From Mycobacterium persicum (lineage in GTDB: Bacteria; Actinomycetota; Actinomycetes; Mycobacteriales; Mycobacteriaceae), in contig NZ_MVIF01000059.1 in the NCBI RefSeq assembly GCF_002086675.1, positions 1 through 36,037 of the forward strand: DNA of 36,037 nucleotides, given 5' to 3'. A program made the position numbers and the translations under genes. Positions 1-8,279 of this stretch are shown here, piece after piece (position 1 is the stretch's first letter; each line of letters opens with the position of its first letter). A model generated the notes under the pieces. It was not told the origin of the DNA, searched no databases, and worked only from the letters and a program-made list of their open reading frames with translations.

Positions 1-841
1 CATCGGATTCGGCAACACCGGCAACGGGAACTTCGGCATCGGGCTCACGGGCGACCACCAGGTCGGCTTCGGCGGCTTCAACTCGGGAACCGGCAACACC
101 GGCTTCGGCAACTCCGGAACCGGAAACGTGGGCTTTTTCAACTCGGGCGCACACAACGTGGGTATCGCAAATGCTGGAGTGAACAATACCGGTGCCAGCA
201 ACTCCGGCGACACCGACACCGGCTTCGGCAGTACGGGAAGGGGCAACACCGGTCTGTTCAACTCCGGCGGCTTGAACACCGGCTTGTTCAACTCCGGCAG
301 TCAAAATTCGGGTAGCTATAACTCAGGCAGCACCAACACCGGAAGCTTTAATTCCGGCGAGGCTAACTCGGGCAACTTTGATTCCGGTCGCACCAATTCG
401 CTCGGATTCAACTCTGGTGATACTAACACGGGGCTTTTCAATTCCGGACACGTCAACACCGGCGTATTCAACTCGGGCAGCCTCAACACAGGGTTCGGGA
501 ATCGCGGCGACGGGCCTGGCCCGTATTCGGGCTACGCTAACAGCGGCCCCGGCCCCAACTCGGGCTTCTTCAACAACGGCAGCTTTAACTCAGGCTTCGG
601 CGTCACGACCAGCACCCTCACCAGCGGCTACGGCAACGTGGGCAATGCTGTCTCGGGTCTGTGGAACATGGGCGAACTGAACTCAGGCGTCAATAATCAG
701 GGTGGACATGGGAATTCCGGATACGGGAATTCTGGACCTGAAAACGGATTCGCAAACTCAGGATTCCGCAATTTGGGACACTTCAACTCTGGTGGTTTCA
801 ACATTGGTGTAGGGTTTTCCGGCTTCGGGCATTCCGGTTGA
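1..841 (+). CDS. PPE family protein, MPTR subfamily (C-terminal part; 5' end outside window)
   Basis: Reading frame 2 is open from the first bases of the window to a TGA at 839-841, so this is the 3' end of a longer gene. The visible ~279 residues are almost entirely degenerate pentapeptide repeats of the N-x-G-x-x type (NTGLFNSG, NSGSYNSG, NTGFGN). These are the hallmark of the major polymorphic tandem repeat (MPTR) group of mycobacterial PPE proteins. The diagnostic N-terminal PPE domain lies upstream and cannot be seen, so PPE is inferred from the repeat type. Such proteins are exported by type VII (ESX) systems and are surface or cell-wall associated; their individual functions are mostly unknown. 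The repeats loosen towards the C-terminus (NSGFRNLGHFNSG). The gene converges on ptrB with only 28 bp between stop codons. Confidence 0.9.
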   Translation, partial: IGFGNTGNGNFGIGLTGDHQVGFGGFNSGTGNTGFGNSGTGNVGFFNSGAHNVGIANAGVNNTGASNSGDTDTGFGSTGRGNTGLFNSGGLNTGLFNSGSQNSGSYNSGSTNTGSFNSGEANSGNFDSGRTNSLGFNSGDTNTGLFNSGHVNTGVFNSGSLNTGFGNRGDGPGPYSGYANSGPGPNSGFFNNGSFNSGFGVTTSTLTSGYGNVGNAVSGLWNMGELNSGVNNQGGHGNSGYGNSGPENGFANSGFRNLGHFNSGGFNIGVGFSGFGHSG

Positions 842-869
842 ACAACCCGATTCTGTCACGGATCCTCCG

Positions 870-2984
870 CTATTCGACTTCGCCGGCACACCCGGCGGCA
901 GCCAGCAGCCAGGCGTACTGGAAAGCGGTTTCCTTCCAGCGTTCATATCGTCCGCTTATCCCGGCGTGCCCGGCATTCATCTGCGTCTTCAACAGGACCG
1001 GCCTGCCGTCGGTGTTGGCGTGCCGAAGCGCTGCAACCCATTTGGCCGGCTCCACGTAGTAGACCCGGGTGTCGTTGAGCGATGTCATCGCCAGGATGGC
1101 CGGGTACCGTTTGGTTGCCACGTTTTCATACGGTGAATACGACTTCATATACGCATAGACATCACTGTCGTTGAGCGGGTTTCCCCACTCGTCCCACTCG
1201 GTGACGGTCAGCGGCAACGACGGATCGAGGATGGTGGTCAGCGGGTCGACGAAGGGCACCTGCGCCAGGATTCCGGCGAAGAGTTCCGGCGCCATATTGG
1301 CCACCGCGCCCACCAACAAACCGCCCGCACTGCCGCCCAGAGCCACCAACCGCTCCGGCCGGGTCAGCCCCGAATGCACCAAATGCTTTGCCGCCGCGAT
1401 GAAGTCGGTAAAGGTATTCTTCTTGTGCAGCATCTTGCCGTGTTCGTACCACAAGCGGCCCATCTCACCGCCGCCGCGAACATGCGCGATGGCGAACACC
1501 ATTCCACGGTCCAGCAGTGACAGCCGGGCAATGGAAAACCGGGGGTCTTCGCACATCTCGTAGGCACCGTAGCCGTAGATGACTGCGGGCGCGGGGAACT
1601 CGATGTCGGCCCGGTGCACAATGGAAATCGGGATGCGGGTGTCGTCGTCCCCGTGAGCCCAATCGCGGCGTTCCACGTAGTCCTCGCGACGGTAGCCGCC
1701 CAGGACCGGCTGCTCTTTGAGCAAGGTGCGCTCGCCGGTGACCAGATCGATGTCGTAGATCCGCACCGGAGTGATGAAAGATCCCGCGCCGACGCGCAGC
1801 TTGGGCGAATCCCAGTTGGGATTGGGACCCAGCCCGGCCGCCATCAGCTCGGAGTCGAACGCGATCTCCTCCGGTTCGCCGTACTCCCCCTCGGCGCCGA
1901 ACGGCCACAACTGGATCCGGGGCAACGCCTCGCGCCGGTAGCTGACCACCACGTGGCCGGCGAAGGCGTCCACCCCGTCGAGCCGGACGTCGTCGCGGTG
2001 CCCAATCAGCGTGCGTTGCCGGGCCGGATCCTCGACCGGGGCTTCCACCAGGGTGAAGTTCACCGCGCCATCGTTGTGCAGGATGAGAAAGCGGTTTTGT
2101 CCGCCGATGATCGCGTGCTCAATGGAGTACTCGACGCCGTCGCGGCGCGGCAGCACGATGGCGAACTGCGCGGCCGGGTCGGCGGAGTCCGCGTAGCGGA
2201 TCTCGGAGGTGACCGACGAACCCGCCGCGATGACGATGAAGGCGTTGCTGCGGGTGCGCCCCACCGCGAGCCAAAACCGTTCGTCGGACTCGTGGTAGAC
2301 CCGCTCGGACGCGGCATCCGGCCCGAGCCGGTAGCGCCACACCGTGTCCGGGCGCCACGCGTCGTCGACGGTGGTGTAGTAGACGGTGCGGTGGTCGGCG
2401 GCCCAGGTCGCTCCGGGGCCGATGCCGGCGATCTCGTCGGGGTATCTTTCCCCGGTGCGTAAATCCTTGAACTGCAAGGTGTATCGCTCGTCGCCGACAA
2501 CGTCGACGGAGTAGACAAGTATGTTGTCGTCCAGGCTGACGCTCAACGCGCCCAGCGCGAAGAAGTCGTGCCCGTCGGCCTCCTGGTTTTCGTCGAGCAG
2601 CACCTGCTCACCGGGTATCTCGGTGTTCTCGTCGAACCGCGGCGGGTCCCAGTCGTCGGGATCGGCAACCGGACAACGACAGTGGACGCCGTATTGCTTG
2701 CCCTCGAAGGTGCGGGCGTAGTACCACCAGTCGCCGCGCCGGGTCGGCACCGACAAGTCGGTTTCCTTGGTGCGCGCCTTGATCTCGTCGAAGATTTTCT
2801 GCCGCAACGGTTCCAGATGTGCGGTCGCTTGGTCGGTATAGGCGTTCTCCGCCTCCAGGTAGGCGATCACTTCGGGATCGTCCTTGTCGCGCAGCCATTC
2901 ATAGGGATCGACGAATACGTCACCGTGGTGCTCCCGTCGAGTCTCCACTCGCTTGGCCGACGGCGGCGCGGCGTGATCCGTCAT
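870..2984 (-). CDS. ptrB: Oligopeptidase B / prolyl oligopeptidase-family serine peptidase (S9A)
   Basis: A 704-residue cytoplasmic serine peptidase with no signal peptide. The N-terminal ~420 residues fit the seven-bladed propeller of the S9A family and the C-terminal part is the alpha/beta hydrolase domain. The nucleophile is in GGSAGG (Ser552), the acid in SLNDTR (Asp638) and the base in NAGHAG (His673); the spacing fits the family triad. Oligopeptidase B cleaves short peptides after basic residues; the exact specificity here is inferred. The ATG at 2984 overlaps the purC stop codon (ATGA), so the two are probably translationally coupled. The H37Rv equivalent is annotated as two pieces (ptrBa and ptrBb, Rv0781/Rv0782); here one uninterrupted frame covers all three catalytic residues. 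Confidence 0.95.
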   Translation of the reverse strand: MTDHAAPPSAKRVETRREHHGDVFVDPYEWLRDKDDPEVIAYLEAENAYTDQATAHLEPLRQKIFDEIKARTKETDLSVPTRRGDWWYYARTFEGKQYGVHCRCPVADPDDWDPPRFDENTEIPGEQVLLDENQEADGHDFFALGALSVSLDDNILVYSVDVVGDERYTLQFKDLRTGERYPDEIAGIGPGATWAADHRTVYYTTVDDAWRPDTVWRYRLGPDAASERVYHESDERFWLAVGRTRSNAFIVIAAGSSVTSEIRYADSADPAAQFAIVLPRRDGVEYSIEHAIIGGQNRFLILHNDGAVNFTLVEAPVEDPARQRTLIGHRDDVRLDGVDAFAGHVVVSYRREALPRIQLWPFGAEGEYGEPEEIAFDSELMAAGLGPNPNWDSPKLRVGAGSFITPVRIYDIDLVTGERTLLKEQPVLGGYRREDYVERRDWAHGDDDTRIPISIVHRADIEFPAPAVIYGYGAYEMCEDPRFSIARLSLLDRGMVFAIAHVRGGGEMGRLWYEHGKMLHKKNTFTDFIAAAKHLVHSGLTRPERLVALGGSAGGLLVGAVANMAPELFAGILAQVPFVDPLTTILDPSLPLTVTEWDEWGNPLNDSDVYAYMKSYSPYENVATKRYPAILAMTSLNDTRVYYVEPAKWVAALRHANTDGRPVLLKTQMNAGHAGISGRYERWKETAFQYAWLLAAAGCAGEVE

Positions 2985-3877
2985 GCGCTAGGCCCGATCC
3001 AGTCGCCGAACCGCAGACCCGAAATGCGTTCGTAGGCTTCGATGTAGCGTTCCCGCGTGGCCTCGATGATGGCGCTGGGCAGCGGCGGCGGCGGCTGGTC
3101 GCCGCCGCGGTCCCAGCCGGACTCGGGGCTGGTCAGCCAGTTGCGGACGAACTGCTTGTCGAAGCTGGTCTGCACCACGCCGGGCCGGTATTCGTCGGCA
3201 GGCCAGTACCGCGACGAGTCGGGGGTGAATATCTCGTCGGCCAGCAGCAGGTTGCCGTCCGGGTCGATACCGAACTCGAACTTGGTGTCGGCGATGATGA
3301 TCCCCTTCCTCAGGGCGTGGTCGGCGGCCTGAACGTAGATCCGCAGCGTACGGTCGCGCAGCTGGTTGGCGCGCACCCCACCTACCATCTCGATCACCCG
3401 GGCGAACGAGATGTTCTCATCGTGGTCGCCGAGCGCGGCTTTGGTTGCCGGGGTGAACAGCGGCGCACCGAACTTGCTGGCCTCGACCAAACCCGGTGGC
3501 AGGGCGATCCCGCAGACCTTTCCGGTGGCCTGGTAGTCGAGCAGGCCCGAGCCGGTCAGATAGCCGCGCGCGACGCATTCCACCGGAAGCATCTCCAGTC
3601 TCCGCACCACCAGCGCCCGGCCCAGCACCTCATCGGGGATGCGCCGATCATCGGGTGGCCCGGCCAGGTGGTTGGGGGCATCGACCAGGCCGAAGAAGAA
3701 CACGCTCATGGCGGTCAGGATGCGGCCCTTGTCCGGGATGGTGCTGTCCAGGACGTAGTCGTACGCCGAGATCCGGTCGGTGGCGACCAGCAGCAGGTGG
3801 CCGTCGTCGACGCGGTAGATCTCCCTGACCTTGCCGCTGGCCAGATGCTGGTAGTCGGACAATGCAGGACGCAACAT
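2981..3877 (-). CDS. purC: Phosphoribosylaminoimidazole-succinocarboxamide synthase
   Basis: SAICAR synthetase of de novo purine synthesis: joins CAIR and aspartate using ATP. The 298-residue length is normal for the family. The N-terminus carries the ATP-binding signature around SGKVREIYRVDDG, followed by the ATDRISAYDYVL block. Further family motifs are VECVARGYLTGSG and the IADTKFEFG region near residues 200-210. It starts with an ATG at 3875-3877 and its TGA overlaps the ptrB start codon. A divergent membrane-protein gene begins 52 bp upstream, so both promoters must lie in or near that gap. No purine riboswitch-like structure is evident there. Confidence 0.97.
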   Translation of the reverse strand: MLRPALSDYQHLASGKVREIYRVDDGHLLLVATDRISAYDYVLDSTIPDKGRILTAMSVFFFGLVDAPNHLAGPPDDRRIPDEVLGRALVVRRLEMLPVECVARGYLTGSGLLDYQATGKVCGIALPPGLVEASKFGAPLFTPATKAALGDHDENISFARVIEMVGGVRANQLRDRTLRIYVQAADHALRKGIIIADTKFEFGIDPDGNLLLADEIFTPDSSRYWPADEYRPGVVQTSFDKQFVRNWLTSPESGWDRGGDQPPPPLPSAIIEATRERYIEAYERISGLRFGDWIGPSA

Positions 3878-3929
3878 CGGGCCAGCCTATCGGTGGGGTC
3901 GGGCCGCACACTGTGCTGGTATCGGTGCT

Positions 3930-4550
3930 ATGCGATCACGGTTTTTGCCCTACTCGACCAGACCCGTCCGACTGGCCATCCAGTTGTTCAGCGATACCAC
4001 CGTTGCCGCGTGGACGACGGTCTGGGTGCTGGTCGGTCTGGCCGTCCACAGCGCCATCTCGACCATCGCCGAGGCGGGCCGCCAAATCGAGAACGGCTCC
4101 CAGGGCATTGCCGGCAATCTGGCGTCGGCGGGTCATGGAGCTCAGCACATCCCATTGGTGGGTGATGCGGTCAGCAAGCCCATCACGGCCGCCAGCGAGG
4201 CCGCGCTCGACATCGCCGGCGCCGGCCACAGCCTGGACACCACCGCGAGCTGGCTGGCCGTGTTGCTGGCCCTGGCGGTCGCCGCGACGCCGATCCTCGC
4301 GGTCACCATGCCGTGGCTGTTCCTGCGGCTGCGGTTCTTCCGCCGCAAGTGGACCGTGACCACCCTAGCCGCCACCGCGGCAGGTCAGCAGCTGCTGGCG
4401 CTGCGGGCGTTGGCCAACCGGTCGCCGGCCAAACTGGCCGCCGTCAGCGCGGATCCGGTCGGCGGTTGGCGCCGTGAGGATCCCGCCACCATCCGGGGCC
4501 TGGCCGCACTCGAGCTGCGAGCGGCGGGCGTGCGGCTTCGGGGACACTAA
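3930..4550 (+). CDS. Conserved small membrane protein (Rv0779c-like)
   Basis: A 206-residue protein with two clear hydrophobic segments: about residues 22-42 (AAWTTVWVLVGLAVHS) and 105-135 (WLAVLLALAVAATPILAVTMPWLFL). Between them is a Gly/Ala/Ser-rich loop of about 60 residues. A basic stretch (RLRFFRRKW) follows the second segment, which suggests that the C-terminal ~70 residues are cytoplasmic. Its place next to purC and near cyp126 matches Rv0779c of M. tuberculosis, also a membrane protein of unknown function. The stop codon overlaps that of the convergent TDT transporter (CTAA at 4547-4550). I recognise no enzymatic motif and assign no function. Confidence 0.85.
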   Translation: MRSRFLPYSTRPVRLAIQLFSDTTVAAWTTVWVLVGLAVHSAISTIAEAGRQIENGSQGIAGNLASAGHGAQHIPLVGDAVSKPITAASEAALDIAGAGHSLDTTASWLAVLLALAVAATPILAVTMPWLFLRLRFFRRKWTVTTLAATAAGQQLLALRALANRSPAKLAAVSADPVGGWRREDPATIRGLAALELRAAGVRLRGH

Positions 4551-5536
4551 TCGCGGTTGCCCACCACGGCGCGCCGCAGCCGCAACAGGCCCGCGACGGT
4601 CACGATCACCCACGCCGTCACCGCGATCCAGCAGAACACCAGCGAAACGGTGCTCGGCGATCGCCGGCCCAGCTCGGCCGCCATAGCCTCGGTGGCCGCC
4701 GAGTACATACCCAGGGGGAACACGAACGCCCACCACACCCCGGCGAAGCGCAGCGCTTCGGGCCTCCGGCTGATGCGGCGCAGGCCGAAGTACACCAGCG
4801 GTGGTATCCACAGCGTGCCGGCCACCCAGGTCACCACGGTCACGATGCACACCGGCCGGGCCAGCCAGGCCGGCGCCACCTGGTGGATGTTGTCGCCGGC
4901 CAACGTCGCTATGGCCAAGCCGCCCATCAGGATCCAGCTGTCAGGCCCGAAATTGTCGCGGTCCTGTCGGTCGGCTACCGCCCGCCACACGATCAGCCAG
5001 GTCATCAACCCGTAGATGCCGAGCGCCACCACCCAGACGGGCACGGCGACGCCGAGCCAGCCGGGCTCGCCGGTCGATCGGGCCACCTTGGCGGCCACGA
5101 TCGCCAGGCCGGAGGTGCCGACACTGGCCAGCTCCCAGGCGCCGTGCGCCCGATCGCGCAGCCGCGTCCACGGCCGCGCCGTGATGTTGCGGGTGGTGAG
5201 GACGACCAGCACCAGCCAAGACGACGACGCGGCCACGCCGAGGGCCAGCACCACCGCGACGTTGGCCATCAGCCGGCTGTCCAGCACCGCACACGCGGCG
5301 ACGAAGGTGAACAGTCGCAGCGTGATGTCAGGATCGCGCAGGTCCCAGAAGCGAAACCGGCGGGTGAAGATCACCAGGGCGATCAGGAGCACCAAACCAA
5401 GCGATGCCAGAACGCCCATGGTCTCGCTGATCAGACGATAGTGGTGCTTCTCCGCGGCGATCGACGCGATGCCGGTCGCCATCACCGCGGCGAAGACATC
5501 GGGTGACGGCTCGGCATCGGCGAGCCGAAGTGTCAC
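4547..5536 (-). CDS. TDT/SLAC1-family (TehA/Mae1-like) membrane transporter
   Basis: A 329-residue polytopic membrane protein with about ten hydrophobic segments. It has the family pattern near the N-terminus (PDVFAAVMATGIAS) and the late WWAFVFPLGMYSAATE motif. Both are typical of the tellurite-resistance/dicarboxylate transporter (TDT) family, which includes TehA, the malate permease Mae1 and the plant anion channel SLAC1. Substrate cannot be predicted; organic acids or small anions are plausible. The GTG start at 5534-5536 overlaps the cyp126 TGA (GTGA), which makes it the last gene of a purB-cyp126-TDT chain. In H37Rv, as I recall it, cyp126 (Rv0778) is followed directly by Rv0779c, so this gene is extra. 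Confidence 0.88.
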   Translation of the reverse strand: MTLRLADAEPSPDVFAAVMATGIASIAAEKHHYRLISETMGVLASLGLVLLIALVIFTRRFRFWDLRDPDITLRLFTFVAACAVLDSRLMANVAVVLALGVAASSSWLVLVVLTTRNITARPWTRLRDRAHGAWELASVGTSGLAIVAAKVARSTGEPGWLGVAVPVWVVALGIYGLMTWLIVWRAVADRQDRDNFGPDSWILMGGLAIATLAGDNIHQVAPAWLARPVCIVTVVTWVAGTLWIPPLVYFGLRRISRRPEALRFAGVWWAFVFPLGMYSAATEAMAAELGRRSPSTVSLVFCWIAVTAWVIVTVAGLLRLRRAVVGNRD

Positions 5537-6792
5537 TGCCCCTCACGTAGTTCCACGACCAGGTGGCGGATGCCGGTGTGCCGGTTGCTGCGAGTCCATT
5601 CGACCGGCCGCACCACGCGCACGTCGGCGAACCGCGAGAGCAGTTCCTCAAACAGCACCCGCAGCTCCAGCCGAGCCAGATTTGCCCCCAGACAGTAGTG
5701 GGCACCTTGGCCGAACCCTAAGTGCGGGTTGGGCTTTCGGGTGATGTCGAACTCGTCGGCGTGGTCGAACACGGCGGCGTCGCGGTTGGCCGAACCCTCC
5801 CAGACCTGTACTTTCTGCCCCGCCCGGATCGAGCGTCCGCCCAAGGTGACATCGCGGGTGGCGGTGCGCCGCTTGGACGGCGACGGCGACGTCCAGCGAA
5901 CCATCTCCTCGACCGCCGTCGGCAACATATCGAAATCGTCACGCAGCAACCGCAATTGCTCGGGGTGCTCGGCCAGCGCCAGCAGCCCGCCGCCCACCGC
6001 GTTGCGCGTCGTCTCCGCGCCGGCGCTGAACAACAGGCTGAAGAACAGATAGAGCTCCAGATCCGACAGGGCCGGCGCATCTTGATCGTCGAGCATCGCG
6101 TTCGCGACGACGGACAGCATGTCGTCGGTCGGGTTGGCGCGCTTGGACGCGATCAACTTCTGGCCGTAGGCGTACATCCGCGACCCCGCCTGCGCGGCTT
6201 CGTCGGAGACCGAGAGCTGCGATACCGAGGCCTTGCGCTGGCCGCCGAAGTCGAACTGCGGCTCGATCGCCTCGAACAGCCAATGTCGTTCGGATTCCGG
6301 CACTCCCAGCAAAATGCAGATCATCTGCATTGGCAGTTCGGCGGCGATGTCGACCAGGAAATCGACCGGTTCGCCCGGCTGCACCGCGTCCAGCAGCCGG
6401 CGCGCCCGGGCCCGCAGATCGTCCTCGACGCGGCGGATCATCCGCGGCGTCAGCCCGGAGCTGACGAGCCGGCGAATCTGGGCGTGCCGCGGGTCGTCCA
6501 TCATGTTGAGCACCTGGCCGGCGATGGCCAAGTCCTGCAGCAGCGTGCCGCCGAACGGTCGCTCCCCGCCGGTGACCGACGAGTACGTCACCGGATCCTT
6601 CAGCACCGCAAGCGTTTCCGGGTAGGTGGCGACCGACCAGAAGCCCTCGCGGTCCGGGGTGTTGTCGGTCGGCTGGTGCCAGTACACCGGTGCTTCCCGA
6701 CGGTGCACGGCGAAGAGCTCGTGCGGGAATCCGTTGGCGAAGTTGTCCAGGTCGGTGAAGTCGATGCTCGAGAGCGCGCCCGCGAGAGTCAT
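5533..6792 (-). CDS. cyp126: Cytochrome P450 (CYP126-like)
   Basis: A 419-residue soluble bacterial P450 monooxygenase. The I-helix oxygen-activation motif is AGAETTRN, the K-helix ExxR lies in EEMVRW, and the heme-binding loop is FGQGAHYCLGANLAR with axial Cys367. The P450 class and the position next to purB and the Rv0779c-like gene identify it as the CYP126 orthologue (Rv0778). The physiological substrate of CYP126 is not settled. The ATG at 6790-6792 overlaps the purB stop (ATGA) and its own TGA overlaps the transporter start, so it should be co-translated with both. No dedicated ferredoxin is adjacent; the nearest is beside cyp51. Confidence 0.95.
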   Translation of the reverse strand: MTLAGALSSIDFTDLDNFANGFPHELFAVHRREAPVYWHQPTDNTPDREGFWSVATYPETLAVLKDPVTYSSVTGGERPFGGTLLQDLAIAGQVLNMMDDPRHAQIRRLVSSGLTPRMIRRVEDDLRARARRLLDAVQPGEPVDFLVDIAAELPMQMICILLGVPESERHWLFEAIEPQFDFGGQRKASVSQLSVSDEAAQAGSRMYAYGQKLIASKRANPTDDMLSVVANAMLDDQDAPALSDLELYLFFSLLFSAGAETTRNAVGGGLLALAEHPEQLRLLRDDFDMLPTAVEEMVRWTSPSPSKRRTATRDVTLGGRSIRAGQKVQVWEGSANRDAAVFDHADEFDITRKPNPHLGFGQGAHYCLGANLARLELRVLFEELLSRFADVRVVRPVEWTRSNRHTGIRHLVVELREGQ

Positions 6793-8213
6793 AGGATTGC
6801 TCCTGGTGTGTACTTAGCGGCTTCCGGGTAGCGGCCTACCAGCTTGTCTACCATCGCGACCACCTCGTCGACCTGGTCGGCGGCGGCTCCGGTGAACGCG
6901 TTGCGGTCGGCCAGTGCGGCGTCCAGCGCCGCGCGGCCCAGGGGCAGCCGCGGATCGGCGGCCAACCGGTCCAGCAGGTCGGGCTCGGCGCCCTCGCGCA
7001 TGGCCAGTGCGGTGGCCACCGCGTGCTCGCGGATCACATGGTGCGCGCTCTCGCGGCCCATACCCGCGCGCACCGCCGCGATCAATACCTTGGTGGTGGC
7101 CAAAAACGGTAGGTAGCGATCCAGCTCCCGCTGGATCACCCGCGGATAGGCGCCGAATTCGTCGAGCACCGTCAGAAACGTCTCCAGTTGTCCGTCGATG
7201 GCAAAGAAGCTGTCCGGCAAGGCAACTCGGCGCACCACCGAGCAGAAGACGTCGCCCTCGTTCCACTGCGCTCCGGCCAGTTCGGCGGCCATCGAGGCGT
7301 ACCCGCGCACCACCACCTGCAACCCGTTGACCCGTTCGCAACTGCGGGTGTTCATCTTGTGCGGCATCGCCGACGAGCCGACCTGCCCCGGCGCGAAACC
7401 CTCGGTGACCAGCTCGTGCCCGGCCATCAGCCGGATGGTGTGCGCCAGCGACGACGGTCCGGCGCCGAGCTGCACCAGCGCGGACACCACGTCATGGTCC
7501 AGCGAGCGCGGATACACCTGCCCAACGCTGGTCAAAACCGTTGAGAAACCCAGGAAGTCAGCGATGCGGCGTTCCAGTCGGGCCAGCTTTGCCGCGCCTT
7601 CCTTCCCGCCGCCCAGCAGATCGAGCATGTCCTGTGCGGTGCCCATCGGTCCCTTGATGCCGCGCAGCGGGTAGCGGTCGATCAGTTCTCGCAGCCTGGT
7701 CAACGCGATCAGCGTTTCCTGCGCTGCCGAGGCGAAACGCTTGCCCAAGGTGGTGGCCTGGGCGGCCACGTTGTGGCTGCGCCCGGTCATCACCAGCTCG
7801 CGGTAGGCCACCGCCCGCTCGGCCAGCCGGGCCACCACTGCCACGCCGTGGGAGAAAACCAGCTCCAGCGACTGCCGGATCTGCAGCTGCTCGACATTCT
7901 CGGTCAGATCCCGGCTGGTCATCCCCTTGTGCACGTGCTGGTGACCGGCGCGGTCATTGAATTCCTCGATGCGGGCCTTGACGTCGTGGCGCAGCACCCG
8001 CTCCCGGGCCGCGATCGAGTCCAGGTCCACATCGTCGAGCACCCGCTCATAGTCGGCGATCGCCTCCCGCGGAACCTCCACTTCCAGTTCGGCTTGTGCC
8101 CGCAGCACCGCCAGCCATAGCCGCCGCTCGGCGACCACCTTGGCTTGCGGCGACCAGATCGCGACCATCTCGGCGCTGGCGTACCGGGAGGCCAGCACGT
8201 TCGGAATGCCCAC
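6789..8213 (-). CDS. purB: Adenylosuccinate lyase
   Basis: Cleaves SAICAR and adenylosuccinate, releasing fumarate, in purine synthesis. The protein is about 474 residues, close to the mycobacterial PurB length. The fumarase/aspartase superfamily signature is GQVGSSAMPHKMNTRSCE. The other two conserved blocks are HVHKGMTSRDLTENVEQ (His acting as general acid) and the AQATTLGKRF region. The frame stays open far upstream, but the conserved N-terminus begins at GIPNVLASRYASAEMV, so I place the start at the GTG at 8211-8213. Upstream sequence belongs to the divergent DUF429 gene. The TGA overlaps the cyp126 ATG. Confidence 0.96.
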   Translation of the reverse strand: MGIPNVLASRYASAEMVAIWSPQAKVVAERRLWLAVLRAQAELEVEVPREAIADYERVLDDVDLDSIAARERVLRHDVKARIEEFNDRAGHQHVHKGMTSRDLTENVEQLQIRQSLELVFSHGVAVVARLAERAVAYRELVMTGRSHNVAAQATTLGKRFASAAQETLIALTRLRELIDRYPLRGIKGPMGTAQDMLDLLGGGKEGAAKLARLERRIADFLGFSTVLTSVGQVYPRSLDHDVVSALVQLGAGPSSLAHTIRLMAGHELVTEGFAPGQVGSSAMPHKMNTRSCERVNGLQVVVRGYASMAAELAGAQWNEGDVFCSVVRRVALPDSFFAIDGQLETFLTVLDEFGAYPRVIQRELDRYLPFLATTKVLIAAVRAGMGRESAHHVIREHAVATALAMREGAEPDLLDRLAADPRLPLGRAALDAALADRNAFTGAAADQVDEVVAMVDKLVGRYPEAAKYTPGAIL

Positions 8214-8279
8214 GAAGACACAGCTTACGGTCGGACGCGGCCAGATCGCGCGGACTCCCGCCGGCCGTACCCTTGGCGA

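Noticed and set aside
128..841. MPTR repeats as a CRISPR array
   Set aside because: The repeats are coding pentapeptide units in an open frame, with no constant repeat-spacer structure and no cas genes.
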